Positions 26,170 through 35,032 of a DNA stretch of 64,000 bases are shown here, piece by piece; positions within the stretch are counted from its first letter, which is position 1, and every line of letters starts with the position of its first letter. The translations under genes and the position numbers were made by a program. The DNA comes from Cystobacterineae bacterium (lineage in GTDB: Bacteria > Myxococcota > Myxococcia > Myxococcales > Myxococcaceae). Where the stretch lies: positions 1-64,000 of the forward strand of contig WRKR01000009.1 in the NCBI GenBank assembly GCA_009782175.1, written 5' to 3'. The notes beneath the pieces were generated by a model. The model was not told where the DNA came from, made no database searches, and saw only the letters and a program-made list of their open reading frames with translations.

Positions 26170-27570
26170 CTAGCGATAAGCTGTGCCAACCAGGGCTTCT
26201 ATTTCTGCAATTTGTTTGGGGATCATCGAGCTTAAAACAATGGGCTGTGTCTGTGTACACAGCACATTGTCCTCAATCCTTATGCCCCCAAAGCCGCGCC
26301 CGCCATTCATTTCCAAATAGCGTTCCGCCTCTTCAAAATCTATAAACTCCCCAAAAGTATTTTGGAATTCCACAGAGCGAATTCTCTGTGGAATAAAATA
26401 AACCCCGGGCTCCACAGTGCACACCATTCCCTCTTTGAACTCAACATTCATCCTCAAGAGGGGTTGGCCTGAAGAAGTTTCTGCTGATGGGGATGAGGGC
26501 TCAGAGAGTATGTCCCCGAAGTTGCCCAGATCATGCACATCCAAGCCCAGAGGGTGGCCTATGCCATGGGGAAAAAAAACACCCAGCGCCCCCACCGTCA
26601 AAATGTCTTCTATGCGGCCTTTGAGCAAGCCCAGCTCCAACAAACCCTCTGCCAATATTTGTGAGGCCAAATGCTGCAAAGCAGCAAAACCAACCCCCGG
26701 GCGTACCGCTTCCAGGCAACGTTGGTTGGCCGCCAACACCACCTTATAAATGGCCTTGGCTGTCGCCGAAAATTTTCCCGAAACGGGCCAGGTGCGCGTT
26801 ATGTCCGCAGCATAGCCGCTGGGCCTCTCGGCGCCTGCGTCCACCAACAGCAAATCCCCTTCTTTTAAACGGTTGGAGCGAAGGGTGTTGTGCAACACTT
26901 CCCCGCGTACACTCAAAATGGTGGAATAGGCCTCTTGGCAAGCATGCCTCGTGAAAGCAGCCAACAAGTGGGCATATACCTCATACTCAAAAATGCCAGG
27001 GCGGGTATAGAGCATGGCTGCAAGCTGCGCCTCATGCGTTATGTGGGCCGCGCGACCTATTTCCTCTACCTCGTCCTCCTCCTTGCATAAACGCATGCTC
27101 CCCAGCGCCCTCAATAACTCGGGAGGGCCCAACTGCCCTGCTTTGAAAAAGGACATTTCCTGGCCTATAAGCTTTTGCGCCCTCTGCGTTGTACGCTCAT
27201 CTGCCACCGCCAAAAAATGGAGTGGGCGCCCCCTCCTCAAATGCCCTATATGCTCTTCCAGACGCTCTACCTCGAGGACTTCGTCTACACACAGGCCCTG
27301 CTTCAAATCCTCAAAAGAGGGGCGAGGGCCCGACCACAGGGCCGCCTGCAGTGTGCGCTGTGGGGCAAAAAAACTCACTTTGCCATTGTCTGAATCAAAA
27401 AACGCGGCACACCCCGGCTCACAAGGGCCAAACAAATAGAGGAAGTTGCTGTCCGCTCGGAATGGGTAGGTGGTGAAGGGTGCATTCCTCGCTATTTCTC
27501 CCCCTGAAAAAAGCAGCAAGGGCTGTTGGAGTTGGCTTAACAGCCGTGCACGTCTGAACACATGTCTCAT
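26170..27570 (-). CDS. pepP: Xaa-Pro aminopeptidase (aminopeptidase P)
   Basis: A 466-residue metallopeptidase of the pita-bread fold that removes an N-terminal residue preceding proline. The N-terminal domain (about 1-170) starts with PFRADSNFLYLFGP, typical of PepP. The catalytic domain has the five metal ligands: LLVDAGAERPSGYAADITRT (two Asp), FPHGIGHPLGLDVHD (His), MVCTVEPGVYFI (Glu) and RIEDNVLCT (Glu). Length fits the family. It converges with guaA, only 39 bases away; the junction contains GAGGCAAGTCTAG, reminiscent of the end of the palindromic element. Confidence 0.92.
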   Translation of the reverse strand: MRHVFRRARLLSQLQQPLLLFSGGEIARNAPFTTYPFRADSNFLYLFGPCEPGCAAFFDSDNGKVSFFAPQRTLQAALWSGPRPSFEDLKQGLCVDEVLEVERLEEHIGHLRRGRPLHFLAVADERTTQRAQKLIGQEMSFFKAGQLGPPELLRALGSMRLCKEEDEVEEIGRAAHITHEAQLAAMLYTRPGIFEYEVYAHLLAAFTRHACQEAYSTILSVRGEVLHNTLRSNRLKEGDLLLVDAGAERPSGYAADITRTWPVSGKFSATAKAIYKVVLAANQRCLEAVRPGVGFAALQHLASQILAEGLLELGLLKGRIEDILTVGALGVFFPHGIGHPLGLDVHDLGNFGDILSEPSSPSAETSSGQPLLRMNVEFKEGMVCTVEPGVYFIPQRIRSVEFQNTFGEFIDFEEAERYLEMNGGRGFGGIRIEDNVLCTQTQPIVLSSMIPKQIAEIEALVGTAYR

Positions 27571-27765
27571 GGGCGAGAGATTAACGCATAAAGAGAGGCA
27601 CCCTAGCTTAAAAATGGAGTGCCAACTCCAGTTTGAAATTGGCCATGGCTTTTATAGGAGGCGAGGTTTTGCGAGGGGAGTGCACTCTCCTGTAGGAGCT
27701 TCAGCAAAAACAAAGTATAAAGCAGCTTGGCGACGCCGTATGACGGCAAAAGGAAGGCAGCAGCG

Positions 27766-28749
27766 ATGAAAGCCATTTGTATGACGGATACCTCCGGGCC
27801 CCAAGGGTTGAAGCTCCTCGAGCGCGCCCAAGGCCCGCTTGGCCCTGAAGAAGTCCTCGTTGAAGTGAAAGCCAGCGCCCTCAACCGGGCGGACTTGCTG
27901 CAAACACGCGGCCTCTACCCCGCTCCCTTCGGCGTGCCCGCGGACATTCCAGGCCTGGAGTTTGCCGGCAAAGTGCTGCACACAGGAGAAAGGACACAGC
28001 GCTTTCAGCCCGGAGACAGGGTTATGGGCCTTATAGGCGGAGGTGCCTGGGCAGAGCGCCTGGCCGTGCACGAGGCGGAGCTTTTGCCCATACCTTCGCA
28101 CCTTAGCTTTGCGGAAGCCGCCGCCATTCCCGAAGCCTTTATGACGGCTTTTGATGCCATGGTGCTCCAGGGGGGGCTTGGCCGTTTTGGCCGTCTCCTC
28201 ATCCACGCCATAGGCAGTGGTGTAGGCACCGCAGGCCTGCAAATAGCGAAGGCCATGGACTGCTCCGTAGCAGGCACCTCAAGGACGGCGGACAAATTGG
28301 AGAAGGCCAAGGCCCTGGGCTTGGATGTGGGGGTGCTGGTTGAAGAAAAGCCGGCAAAGTTTGCAAACAAACTCAAAGCCGAGTGGCCCGGCGGTGCTGA
28401 AGTGGTGCTGGAGTTGGTGGGTGGCCACTATGTGGCAGAATCCATACTCTCCATGGCCCCCGGTGGACGCCTGCTTTTGGTGGGCCTTTTGGCAGGCGCA
28501 AGCGCTGAGTTGCCCCTGGGGGCGGTGCTGACAAAAAAAGTGCAGCTTATAGGCACCACGCTGAGAAGCCGCCCTTTGGCTGAAAAAATTCTGCTTGCGC
28601 GTGCATTTTCTAACTCGGTGCTTCCCCTGTTTGAGAAGAAAATGCTTTGGCCTGTGGTGGCCAAAACCTGCGCGTTTTCCGAAGTGGCCACTGCGCTTTC
28701 GGAGATCTCCAAGAATGACTTTTTTGGGAAAATTGTTTTAGAGTGGTAG
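27766..28749 (+). CDS. Zinc-less quinone oxidoreductase (MDR family, PIG3-like)
   Basis: A 327-residue NAD(P)H-dependent oxidoreductase. The GroES-like half has EVLVEVKASALNRADLLQTR and YPAPFGVPADIPGLEFAGKV, close to the PIG3-type quinone oxidoreductases. The Rossmann half has IHAIGSGVGTAGLQIAKAM and GGRLLLVGLLAGASAELPLG. No structural or catalytic zinc cysteines are present, consistent with the zinc-less branch. The start at 27766 is chosen because AAGGAAGG precedes it; the frame is open further upstream without a site. The physiological quinone is unknown. Confidence 0.87.
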   Translation: MKAICMTDTSGPQGLKLLERAQGPLGPEEVLVEVKASALNRADLLQTRGLYPAPFGVPADIPGLEFAGKVLHTGERTQRFQPGDRVMGLIGGGAWAERLAVHEAELLPIPSHLSFAEAAAIPEAFMTAFDAMVLQGGLGRFGRLLIHAIGSGVGTAGLQIAKAMDCSVAGTSRTADKLEKAKALGLDVGVLVEEKPAKFANKLKAEWPGGAEVVLELVGGHYVAESILSMAPGGRLLLVGLLAGASAELPLGAVLTKKVQLIGTTLRSRPLAEKILLARAFSNSVLPLFEKKMLWPVVAKTCAFSEVATALSEISKNDFFGKIVLEW

Positions 28750-28790
28750 GCCTCTCCTGCCCCAGCGCCTCCTGCTCCAGGGTTGCATTT

Positions 28791-28917
28791 TATTTTGACA
28801 TGCTTTCTTCGTTGGACTTCGTTTTTGCTTAAGCTCACCCCCTCAAGTGCGCTCCCTTCTACCCACCTTCCGAAAGCCCGCTCCACCGGAGCTTCTCTCG
28901 CCTCCATGAGCGGTTTA
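28791..28917. repeat. Degenerate copy of the palindromic element
   Basis: TTTTGACATGCTTTCTTCGT resembles the inner end of copies 1 and 3 (CTTTGACATGATCTCTTCGT), and AAGTGCGCTCCCTTCTACCC followed by CCTTCCG and GCTCCACCGGAGCTT resembles the middle of copy 1 read on the other strand. Similarity is clear but broken by small gaps. It lies in the 245-base gap between the oxidoreductase and ureohydrolase genes, both on the plus strand; the rest of that gap shows nothing recognisable. Confidence 0.5.
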
Positions 28918-28994
28918 TAAAATACCAGAAAACGGTCGAGCCCTATTCAACCCCATTCCCCTGCAATATTCAGCCCTCTTTCCCCTGTACTGCC

Positions 28995-29993
28995 ATGCCT
29001 ATTTTAAACCCGGATGAGCCTGCCGCTGAAGGCTCTGGCCTCTTTGGCCTTCCCTTCTCCCCGGAGGAGGCCAAGCTTGTTATTGTCCCCGTACCTTTTG
29101 ATGCGACCACCTCCTATGGGCGTGGCGCCGCCGCCGCCCCCGAGGCCATTTTGAAAGCCTCCCACCAGGTGGATTTGTTTGATCTGGAAACCGGCAAGCC
29201 CTATGCCGCCGGCATTGCCATGTTGGAAATACCTCAGCAGGTGAAGGCGTGGAATGAGCAGGCCCATGCGCTTTTGGCCAAAGCCCCGGGCGCGCCCTGC
29301 ACTTTGGATGCCATAAACGCGCTGTGCGAGAAACTCAACCACTGGGTATATGCCAGGTGTGCAGACTTGCTCTCCCAAGGGAAACATGTGGGGGTGCTGG
29401 GTGGGGACCACTCGACGCCTTTGGGCAACATTCAAGCGCACGCGGAGAAATACCCGGGGATGGGGGTTTTGCAGATTGACGCGCATGCGGATTTGCGGGT
29501 GGCTTTTGAGGGACTCACCTACTCCCATGCCTCCATTATGCACAATGTATTGGAGCGCCTGCCGGAAATTTCCATGCTTGTACAAGTGGGCGTGAGGGAC
29601 ATGGGTGAGGCGGAGGCCCAACGCATCCACGCTGAGCCGCAGCGGATTAAAACCTTCTTCGACATAGACATTGCCGAGCACCGCATGGAGGGCCTTCCCA
29701 TGCACGTGCTTTGGTCCCGCGTTGCGGCCACGCTGCCAAAGCACCTTTATATTTCCTTTGACATTGACGGATTGGAGCCAAGCCTCTGCCCCAACACCGG
29801 CACACCCGTGCCTGGAGGCCTCTCTTTCCACGAGGCCTGTGCCCTGCTCAAGGCGCTGGTATCCGCCGGCAAACAGGTGGTGGGCTTTGACTTAAATGAA
29901 ATAGCCCCCGGGGACTCAGAGTGGGACGCCAACGTAGGGGCCCGTATACTTTATAAACTTGCAGGGTGGCTCATCAAAAGCCGCAACCTTTAA
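28995..29993 (+). CDS. speB: Ureohydrolase, probably agmatinase
   Basis: A 332-residue arginase/agmatinase-family enzyme that hydrolyses a guanidino compound to urea using two manganese ions. The metal ligands are seen in VLGGDHSTPLGNIQ, LQIDAHADLRVAFEG and YISFDIDGLEPSLCP, and NTGTPVPGGLSFHE and GFDLNEIAPGDSEWDANVGA are family signatures. Agmatinase (agmatine to putrescine) is more likely than arginase by motif style, but close relatives act on other guanidino substrates. No ribosome binding site is obvious before the ATG. A 15-base tandem array follows the stop. Confidence 0.85.
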   Translation: MPILNPDEPAAEGSGLFGLPFSPEEAKLVIVPVPFDATTSYGRGAAAAPEAILKASHQVDLFDLETGKPYAAGIAMLEIPQQVKAWNEQAHALLAKAPGAPCTLDAINALCEKLNHWVYARCADLLSQGKHVGVLGGDHSTPLGNIQAHAEKYPGMGVLQIDAHADLRVAFEGLTYSHASIMHNVLERLPEISMLVQVGVRDMGEAEAQRIHAEPQRIKTFFDIDIAEHRMEGLPMHVLWSRVAATLPKHLYISFDIDGLEPSLCPNTGTPVPGGLSFHEACALLKALVSAGKQVVGFDLNEIAPGDSEWDANVGARILYKLAGWLIKSRNL

Positions 29994-30015
29994 GAGAGAG
30001 GGCTTTCTCTTTATG

Positions 30016-30105
30016 TTTTGCCACGCTGCGTTTTGCCACGCTGCGTTTTGCCACGCTGCGTTTTGCCACGCTGCGTTTTGCCACGCTGCGTTTTGCCACG
30101 CTGCG
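30016..30105. repeat. Six perfect 15-base tandem repeats
   Basis: TTTTGCCACGCTGCG is repeated six times without variation between the convergent ureohydrolase and FHA genes. The identity of the copies points to recent expansion. In the forward frames it would read as a five-residue repeat in a spurious open frame, which is not considered a gene. Confidence 0.9.
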
Positions 30106-30128
30106 CTCAAGCCAACAGGGAGCGGGCC

Positions 30129-31400
30129 TTAAAAGTCCCCGAAAGCTTTGTCAATGGCACGTCGTTTCTCCTGAAGTGCCTTAGAGGATGAAGCGGGTTG
30201 TTTGGTGCCGGGGGCTGTTGTACCAGGGGAGGAGGCGCGTGGAGTTTTTGGAGGTGCAGCCGGCTTTTTGGGAGCCATTTTTTTGAGGGAGGCGATGCGG
30301 GTTTTGAGCTCCTGGCTATAGTGGCTGTCCGCGGATATGCGTATAGCGGCAAGCAAGGCTTCTTCCTGTGCGGCCAAAGCAGGGCGTATAGTGGAAGGCT
30401 TTGTTGAAGAAACTTCTTCCCAGGCGTTTTCCGCTGTTTTCCATTTGGGCAAAAACGCGGTGAGTTGCTCAGCAAGGAGGACTTGTTTGGCCTCCCTGGC
30501 TTGTTGGAGCGCATTTTCAGCAAACCCCATTTGGAAAGCTTCAAGGGTGTTGGGTGGGCTTGGAGCAGGAGCCTCTGGAGCCGTGGAGCTTTGGGGCTGT
30601 GGGGCCTTTTCAGCCGGGGTTTTTAAGGGCGCGTTGAGGGCGTCCATGGGGTTGGGAGGGGGCACCTCCCAAGGAGCTTCAGAAGGCAGGGTGAAGGCAA
30701 GAGTTGGAGGCTCTGAAGAAGGGGGAGCAGGCATGATGGGGGCCTCTATAGAAGAGGCGGGGGAATAGAAGAAGAGCTTCAACAGCACCATGGCAAGCAG
30801 GGTTGTGAGGCTGGCGGTGAGGCTGGTAACCAGCACCGTATAATAAGAAACCCCAGCTGCGGGCTTGTCCGGCAGCATTTCCTCCAGAGGCTCATCCTCC
30901 AGGGAAAGAGAGTCCTTAATCCGCAACAGGGAGGTGCCAATAATAATGGAATCACCGGCAAAAACCTCTGTCTCACTCACTATGCGTTGTTGGTTGACAT
31001 AAGTCCCATTTTGGCTGCCCAAATCTCTCACATAGAGGTGGTCCCCCAAGCGTTTGAGTTGGGCATGGCGGCGGCTGACGGAAGGGTGTTTCAAGCACAA
31101 GTCCACATTTGAAGCTCTGCCGGTAATGCAGCTGCCTTGCACAATTTGAAAGGCTTGTCCGGCTGCCGGGCCTTGGTCAATCAGCAGGAAAAGAGGCTGA
31201 GTGTTTTGCTCCTCGGGGCTAATATTTGTATATAGGTGGGGCGCGTTGGCTTCAGCCAGAGGGTTTTCTTTGGCAAGCGCAAATAACTCAGGCAAAACTT
31301 TTTGGAATGAGTCCCGTTCCAGGCTTTGAACGCCGTGCTGAGGCTTTAGAGCCTCGTTATTTGGGTGCGGAAACGCAGGTTTGTTGAGAGGAGCAGTCAT
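30129..31400 (-). CDS. FHA-domain membrane protein
   Basis: A 423-residue protein. A forkhead-associated domain spans about residues 68-162, with GSCITGRASNVDLCLKHPSV, SRRHAQLKR and LGSQNGTYVN giving the Gly-Arg, Ser-x-x-His and Asn-Gly phosphothreonine-binding signatures. A membrane segment follows (about 190-212, TASLTTLLAMVLLKLFF), then a Pro/Ala-rich stretch (about 215-300) and a charged C-terminal helical region. Such proteins link serine/threonine kinase signalling to envelope processes in myxobacteria. Its kinase is not in this window. It diverges from cysS over a 78-base gap. Confidence 0.85.
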   Translation of the reverse strand: MTAPLNKPAFPHPNNEALKPQHGVQSLERDSFQKVLPELFALAKENPLAEANAPHLYTNISPEEQNTQPLFLLIDQGPAAGQAFQIVQGSCITGRASNVDLCLKHPSVSRRHAQLKRLGDHLYVRDLGSQNGTYVNQQRIVSETEVFAGDSIIIGTSLLRIKDSLSLEDEPLEEMLPDKPAAGVSYYTVLVTSLTASLTTLLAMVLLKLFFYSPASSIEAPIMPAPPSSEPPTLAFTLPSEAPWEVPPPNPMDALNAPLKTPAEKAPQPQSSTAPEAPAPSPPNTLEAFQMGFAENALQQAREAKQVLLAEQLTAFLPKWKTAENAWEEVSSTKPSTIRPALAAQEEALLAAIRISADSHYSQELKTRIASLKKMAPKKPAAPPKTPRASSPGTTAPGTKQPASSSKALQEKRRAIDKAFGDF

Positions 31401-31478
31401 CAGCTAAGTCATGTTTTCCGGCCATAACACTGAAGGATACCACAAAGCCCCAAGAACCGACTATACCCTCCCAGCAAT

Positions 31479-32942
31479 ATGATCGAACCTATGCCCATTG
31501 CGCCCATTCGAGTCTTCAACACCATGAGTCAGAGCAAGGAGGAGTTTAAACCTCTTCGGGCCTCACAAGTGAGTATATACGTTTGTGGCCCCACAGTCTA
31601 TGACTTTATTCATATAGGAAATGCCCGGACATTTACGGTTTTTGATACCGTTGTCCGCTTTTTAAGTTTTGTTGGGTATGAAGTTAACTATGTGCGAAAT
31701 TATACAGACGTAGATGACAAAATTATTCAAGCCGCCATGCGTATGGGAGAGCGTCCCCTGGCGTTGGCAGAGCGTTTTATTGAGGCTTTTGAGGAGGATG
31801 CGGCCCATTTGAAGTTGCTTGTGCCCAGGGTGGCGCCCAGGGTTTCTATGCACATGGAGGAAATTATAGAAATGGTTGGTGTGCTGGAGGCCAAGGGTTT
31901 TGCCTATGCTTCCGGAGGGGACGTTTATTTTTCGGTTTCGAGTTACCCTGGCTATGCTGAGCTTTCCAAGCGTGAGTTGAAGGAGATGCGGGCCGGGGAG
32001 CGCATAGCCGTGACGGAGCAGAAGCGGGAGCCCTTGGATTTTGCATTGTGGAAGGCGGCAAAACCTGGGGAGCCGAGTTGGCCAAGCCCCTGGGGGCCAG
32101 GGAGGCCGGGGTGGCACATAGAGTGCTCAGCCATGTCAGCCAAATATTTGGGGGAGACTTTCGATATACACGGGGGTGGCGGAGACTTGATTTTTCCTCA
32201 CCATGAAAATGAGCTTGCACAATCTCAAGCGGCCTCAGGAAAACCACTGTGCAATTATTGGATGCATTGCGGATTTTTGGATTTGGCCGGCGCCAAAATG
32301 TCCAAGAGTTTGGGAAACACCATAGGCCTGCGCGATGCACTTTCGCGCGTGGACGCAGACAGCCTGAGGTTTTTCTTTTTGTCGACACACTACCGTAACC
32401 CCTTAAAGTTTTCCGACAAGTCCCTGGGAGATGCCCAGGCGCGCATAGGTTATTTTTATGAGAGTTTGCAGCTTTTGGAAACGCTTGCTTTGCCACCCAC
32501 CACAGAAGAGCCCAAAGCGGAACGCCCCTATTTAGAGGAGTTTCAAACGGCCATGTGTGATGACTTCAACACGGCCTCTGCGCTGGCTGTGCTCTCTGAG
32601 CTGTTTAATGAAGTAAACCTGCTTGGACGCAAACACCTGCCCCATAAAGCCAACGCAAAAACATGGGCGAGGCTGAGCCATTTGCGCTCCCAGGCGAAGG
32701 CCATGGGAAAAATATTGGGCCTGTTTGAAGAGGAGCCTTCCGTTTGGCTGGACAGAAGAAAGCAGGCTTTGATAGCGGCGCGAAAGGTGGATGTTTTAAA
32801 AATAGAAGAGCTGGTGGCCTTGCGACAAAAGGCAAGGGAGGCGAAGGATTTTGCGCAGGCAGATGTTTTGAGAAGAGAGCTGGGTGAGCTGGGCGTGGAG
32901 CTACGTGACACGCCCAAAGGCCCCGAGTGGAAACTGGTTTAA
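31479..32942 (+). CDS. cysS: Cysteine-tRNA ligase
   Basis: A 487-residue class I aminoacyl-tRNA synthetase. [18 protein letters not shown] contains the zinc cysteine and the HIGH-type motif (HIGN), WHIECSAMS and [17 protein letters not shown] carry the further zinc ligands, and KMSKSLGN is the ATP loop at about residues 273-280. The C-terminal DALR-like domain ends PKGPEWKLV. Two possible start codons (31479 and 31491) lie close together and neither has a clear ribosome binding site. It is followed one base later by uvrB. Confidence 0.96.
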   Translation: MIEPMPIAPIRVFNTMSQSKEEFKPLRASQVSIYVCGPTVYDFIHIGNARTFTVFDTVVRFLSFVGYEVNYVRNYTDVDDKIIQAAMRMGERPLALAERFIEAFEEDAAHLKLLVPRVAPRVSMHMEEIIEMVGVLEAKGFAYASGGDVYFSVSSYPGYAELSKRELKEMRAGERIAVTEQKREPLDFALWKAAKPGEPSWPSPWGPGRPGWHIECSAMSAKYLGETFDIHGGGGDLIFPHHENELAQSQAASGKPLCNYWMHCGFLDLAGAKMSKSLGNTIGLRDALSRVDADSLRFFFLSTHYRNPLKFSDKSLGDAQARIGYFYESLQLLETLALPPTTEEPKAERPYLEEFQTAMCDDFNTASALAVLSELFNEVNLLGRKHLPHKANAKTWARLSHLRSQAKAMGKILGLFEEEPSVWLDRRKQALIAARKVDVLKIEELVALRQKAREAKDFAQADVLRRELGELGVELRDTPKGPEWKLV

Positions 32943-32943
32943 T

Positions 32944-35031
32944 ATGAGCCGAACAAGCTTTCAACTGGTGAGCACATACCAACCCAAGGGAGATCAACCC
33001 CATGCCATTCGCCAGTTGACAGAGGGCCTCCTCAGGAATGACGCACACCAGGTTTTGCTGGGCGTCACAGGCTCCGGGAAAACCTTCACCATGGCCAACG
33101 TTATTGCCGCACTCAACAGGCCCACGTTGGTTATTGCGCACAACAAAACCTTGGTTGCGCAGCTTTATGGCGAGTTTAAGCATTTGTTTCCGAACAACGC
33201 GGTGGAATATTTTGTCAGCTATTATGACTATTATCAGCCCGAAGCCTATGTCCCCGCTTCGGACACCTTTATTGAGAAGGATGCCTCCACCAACGAAGAG
33301 ATTGAGCGCATGCGCCATGCCGCAACGCACGCACTCCACACGCGCAGAGACGTTATTGTGGTGGCTTCCGTCTCCTGCATTTATGGCCTGGGGACAGCCC
33401 GCGTCTATGTGGACATGGCCATTCAACTGAAGCGGAGGGAGGTTTTTGGAAGAGATGCCCTCATGCGTCGCCTCGTGGAATGCCAATATACGCGCAATGA
33501 CATGGACTTCCACCGTGGCACCTTCAGAGTGCGCGGAGACAGCATTGAGGTTTTTCCTGCCTATGAAGAAGAGCGCGCCATCCGCATTGAGTTTTTTGGT
33601 GACGAAATAGAACGCATTTCCGAGTATGATCCGCTCAGAGGAACCCTGCTTTCTGAGCTGGAACAAATCCGCATTTTCCCGGGAAGCCACTATGTCACGG
33701 ATGATGTACAACGCCGCCAAGCCATTGTCAGCATACGCGAAGAGCTCCAAGAGAGGCTTTCGGAGCTGAGCTCTGCCAACCAATTGCTGGAAGCACAGCG
33801 TTTGCAGCAACGCACGTCCTATGATCTGGAAATGTTGGAACAGCTTGGGTTTTGCAATGGCATAGAGAATTATTCCAGACACCTCTCCGGCCGACCCGCA
33901 GGTGAAGCACCGCCCTGCCTCATTGATTATTTCCCAGAGGACTTGCTGGTTTTTGTGGATGAGTCCCACCAAACCATTCCGCAAATTGGCGCCATGTACC
34001 GCGGTGACCGCTCCCGCAAAGAAACCTTGGTCCACTATGGGTTTCGCCTCCCTTCCGCGTTGGATAACCGCCCCCTCAAGTTTTCCGAATATATGCGCCT
34101 TGTCCCCCAATCCATTTATGTTTCTGCAACACCTGCGGAATGGGAACTTGAAAAAGCCCAGGGCGTTGTTGTTGAACAAATCATTCGGCCTACAGGCCTT
34201 GTGGACCCTAGGGTTGAAGTCCGCCCGGCCAAAAACCAGGTGGACGACCTGCTCGAAGAAATCCACCTCCGCGTCAAAAAAAACGAGCGTGTGTTGATTA
34301 CGACGCTGACAAAGCGAATGGCGGAAGACTTGACAGAATTTTTGTCGGAAGCAGGCGTTCGCGTTCACTATTTGCACTCAGACATTGAAACCATCGAGAG
34401 AACAAAAATAATTAGCGAGCTGAGGACAGGTGTTTTTGACGTCCTCGTCGGAATTAACTTGCTTCGAGAAGGCCTCGATATGCCCGAAGTCTCTTTGGTG
34501 GCTATTTTGGATGCAGACAAAGAAGGTTTTTTGCGCTCGCATGTCTCGCTGATCCAAACCATAGGGCGCGCCGCTCGAAATGTGAATGGTTTCGTGTTGC
34601 TCTATGCAGACAAACTCACGGACTCTATGCGCAAGGCCATTGACGAGACAGAGCGCCGAAGAAAACGCCAAAGCGAATTTAACCTCCAACATGGAATAAC
34701 GCCGCTCTCAACCCAGAGAAATATGTCGGACTTGGCACAATATATAGAAGGAGAACAAAAAGGCCATGCACCCATTTTGGAGATGAATGGCGTGGGAATG
34801 ACGGCGAAGGAAATTCAACTTGAAATGGAGCAAACCAAAAGCCGCATGTTGAAATTTGCCGACGACATGGATTTTGAGCAAGCAGCCGTTGAGCGTGACA
34901 AACTGGCTTTGCTGAAAGAAATGGATTTGGGACTTAAACCGCCACTGCGAAGCTTGCTTTTAAATGTGGAACAGAACAAGCCATTTCCAGAAAAAACAAA
35001 GCGAAGCAGAGCACGGATGCGACGGAGATGA
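32944..35031 (+). CDS. uvrB: Excinuclease ABC subunit UvrB
   Basis: A 695-residue DNA-damage-verifying helicase of nucleotide excision repair. The start at 32944 gives [19 protein letters not shown], the normal N-terminus. Walker [17 protein letters not shown] is at about 39-54, the beta-hairpin [16 protein letters not shown] lies at about 92-107, followed by helicase motifs including [14 protein letters not shown] and [11 protein letters not shown], and a C-terminal UVR motif ([19 protein letters not shown]) that contacts UvrC. Length is standard. It sits between cysS and uvrC with one-base gaps. Confidence 0.97.
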   Translation: MSRTSFQLVSTYQPKGDQPHAIRQLTEGLLRNDAHQVLLGVTGSGKTFTMANVIAALNRPTLVIAHNKTLVAQLYGEFKHLFPNNAVEYFVSYYDYYQPEAYVPASDTFIEKDASTNEEIERMRHAATHALHTRRDVIVVASVSCIYGLGTARVYVDMAIQLKRREVFGRDALMRRLVECQYTRNDMDFHRGTFRVRGDSIEVFPAYEEERAIRIEFFGDEIERISEYDPLRGTLLSELEQIRIFPGSHYVTDDVQRRQAIVSIREELQERLSELSSANQLLEAQRLQQRTSYDLEMLEQLGFCNGIENYSRHLSGRPAGEAPPCLIDYFPEDLLVFVDESHQTIPQIGAMYRGDRSRKETLVHYGFRLPSALDNRPLKFSEYMRLVPQSIYVSATPAEWELEKAQGVVVEQIIRPTGLVDPRVEVRPAKNQVDDLLEEIHLRVKKNERVLITTLTKRMAEDLTEFLSEAGVRVHYLHSDIETIERTKIISELRTGVFDVLVGINLLREGLDMPEVSLVAILDADKEGFLRSHVSLIQTIGRAARNVNGFVLLYADKLTDSMRKAIDETERRRKRQSEFNLQHGITPLSTQRNMSDLAQYIEGEQKGHAPILEMNGVGMTAKEIQLEMEQTKSRMLKFADDMDFEQAAVERDKLALLKEMDLGLKPPLRSLLLNVEQNKPFPEKTKRSRARMRRR

Positions 35032-35032
35032 G

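Noticed and set aside
29966-30184. Open frame encoding repeated RFATL
   Set aside because: It arises from the perfect 15-base tandem repeat and lacks a ribosome binding site.
32605-34377. 590-residue open frame on the minus strand
   Set aside because: It is antisense to cysS and uvrB, whose motifs are clear on the plus strand, and it has no recognisable domain.
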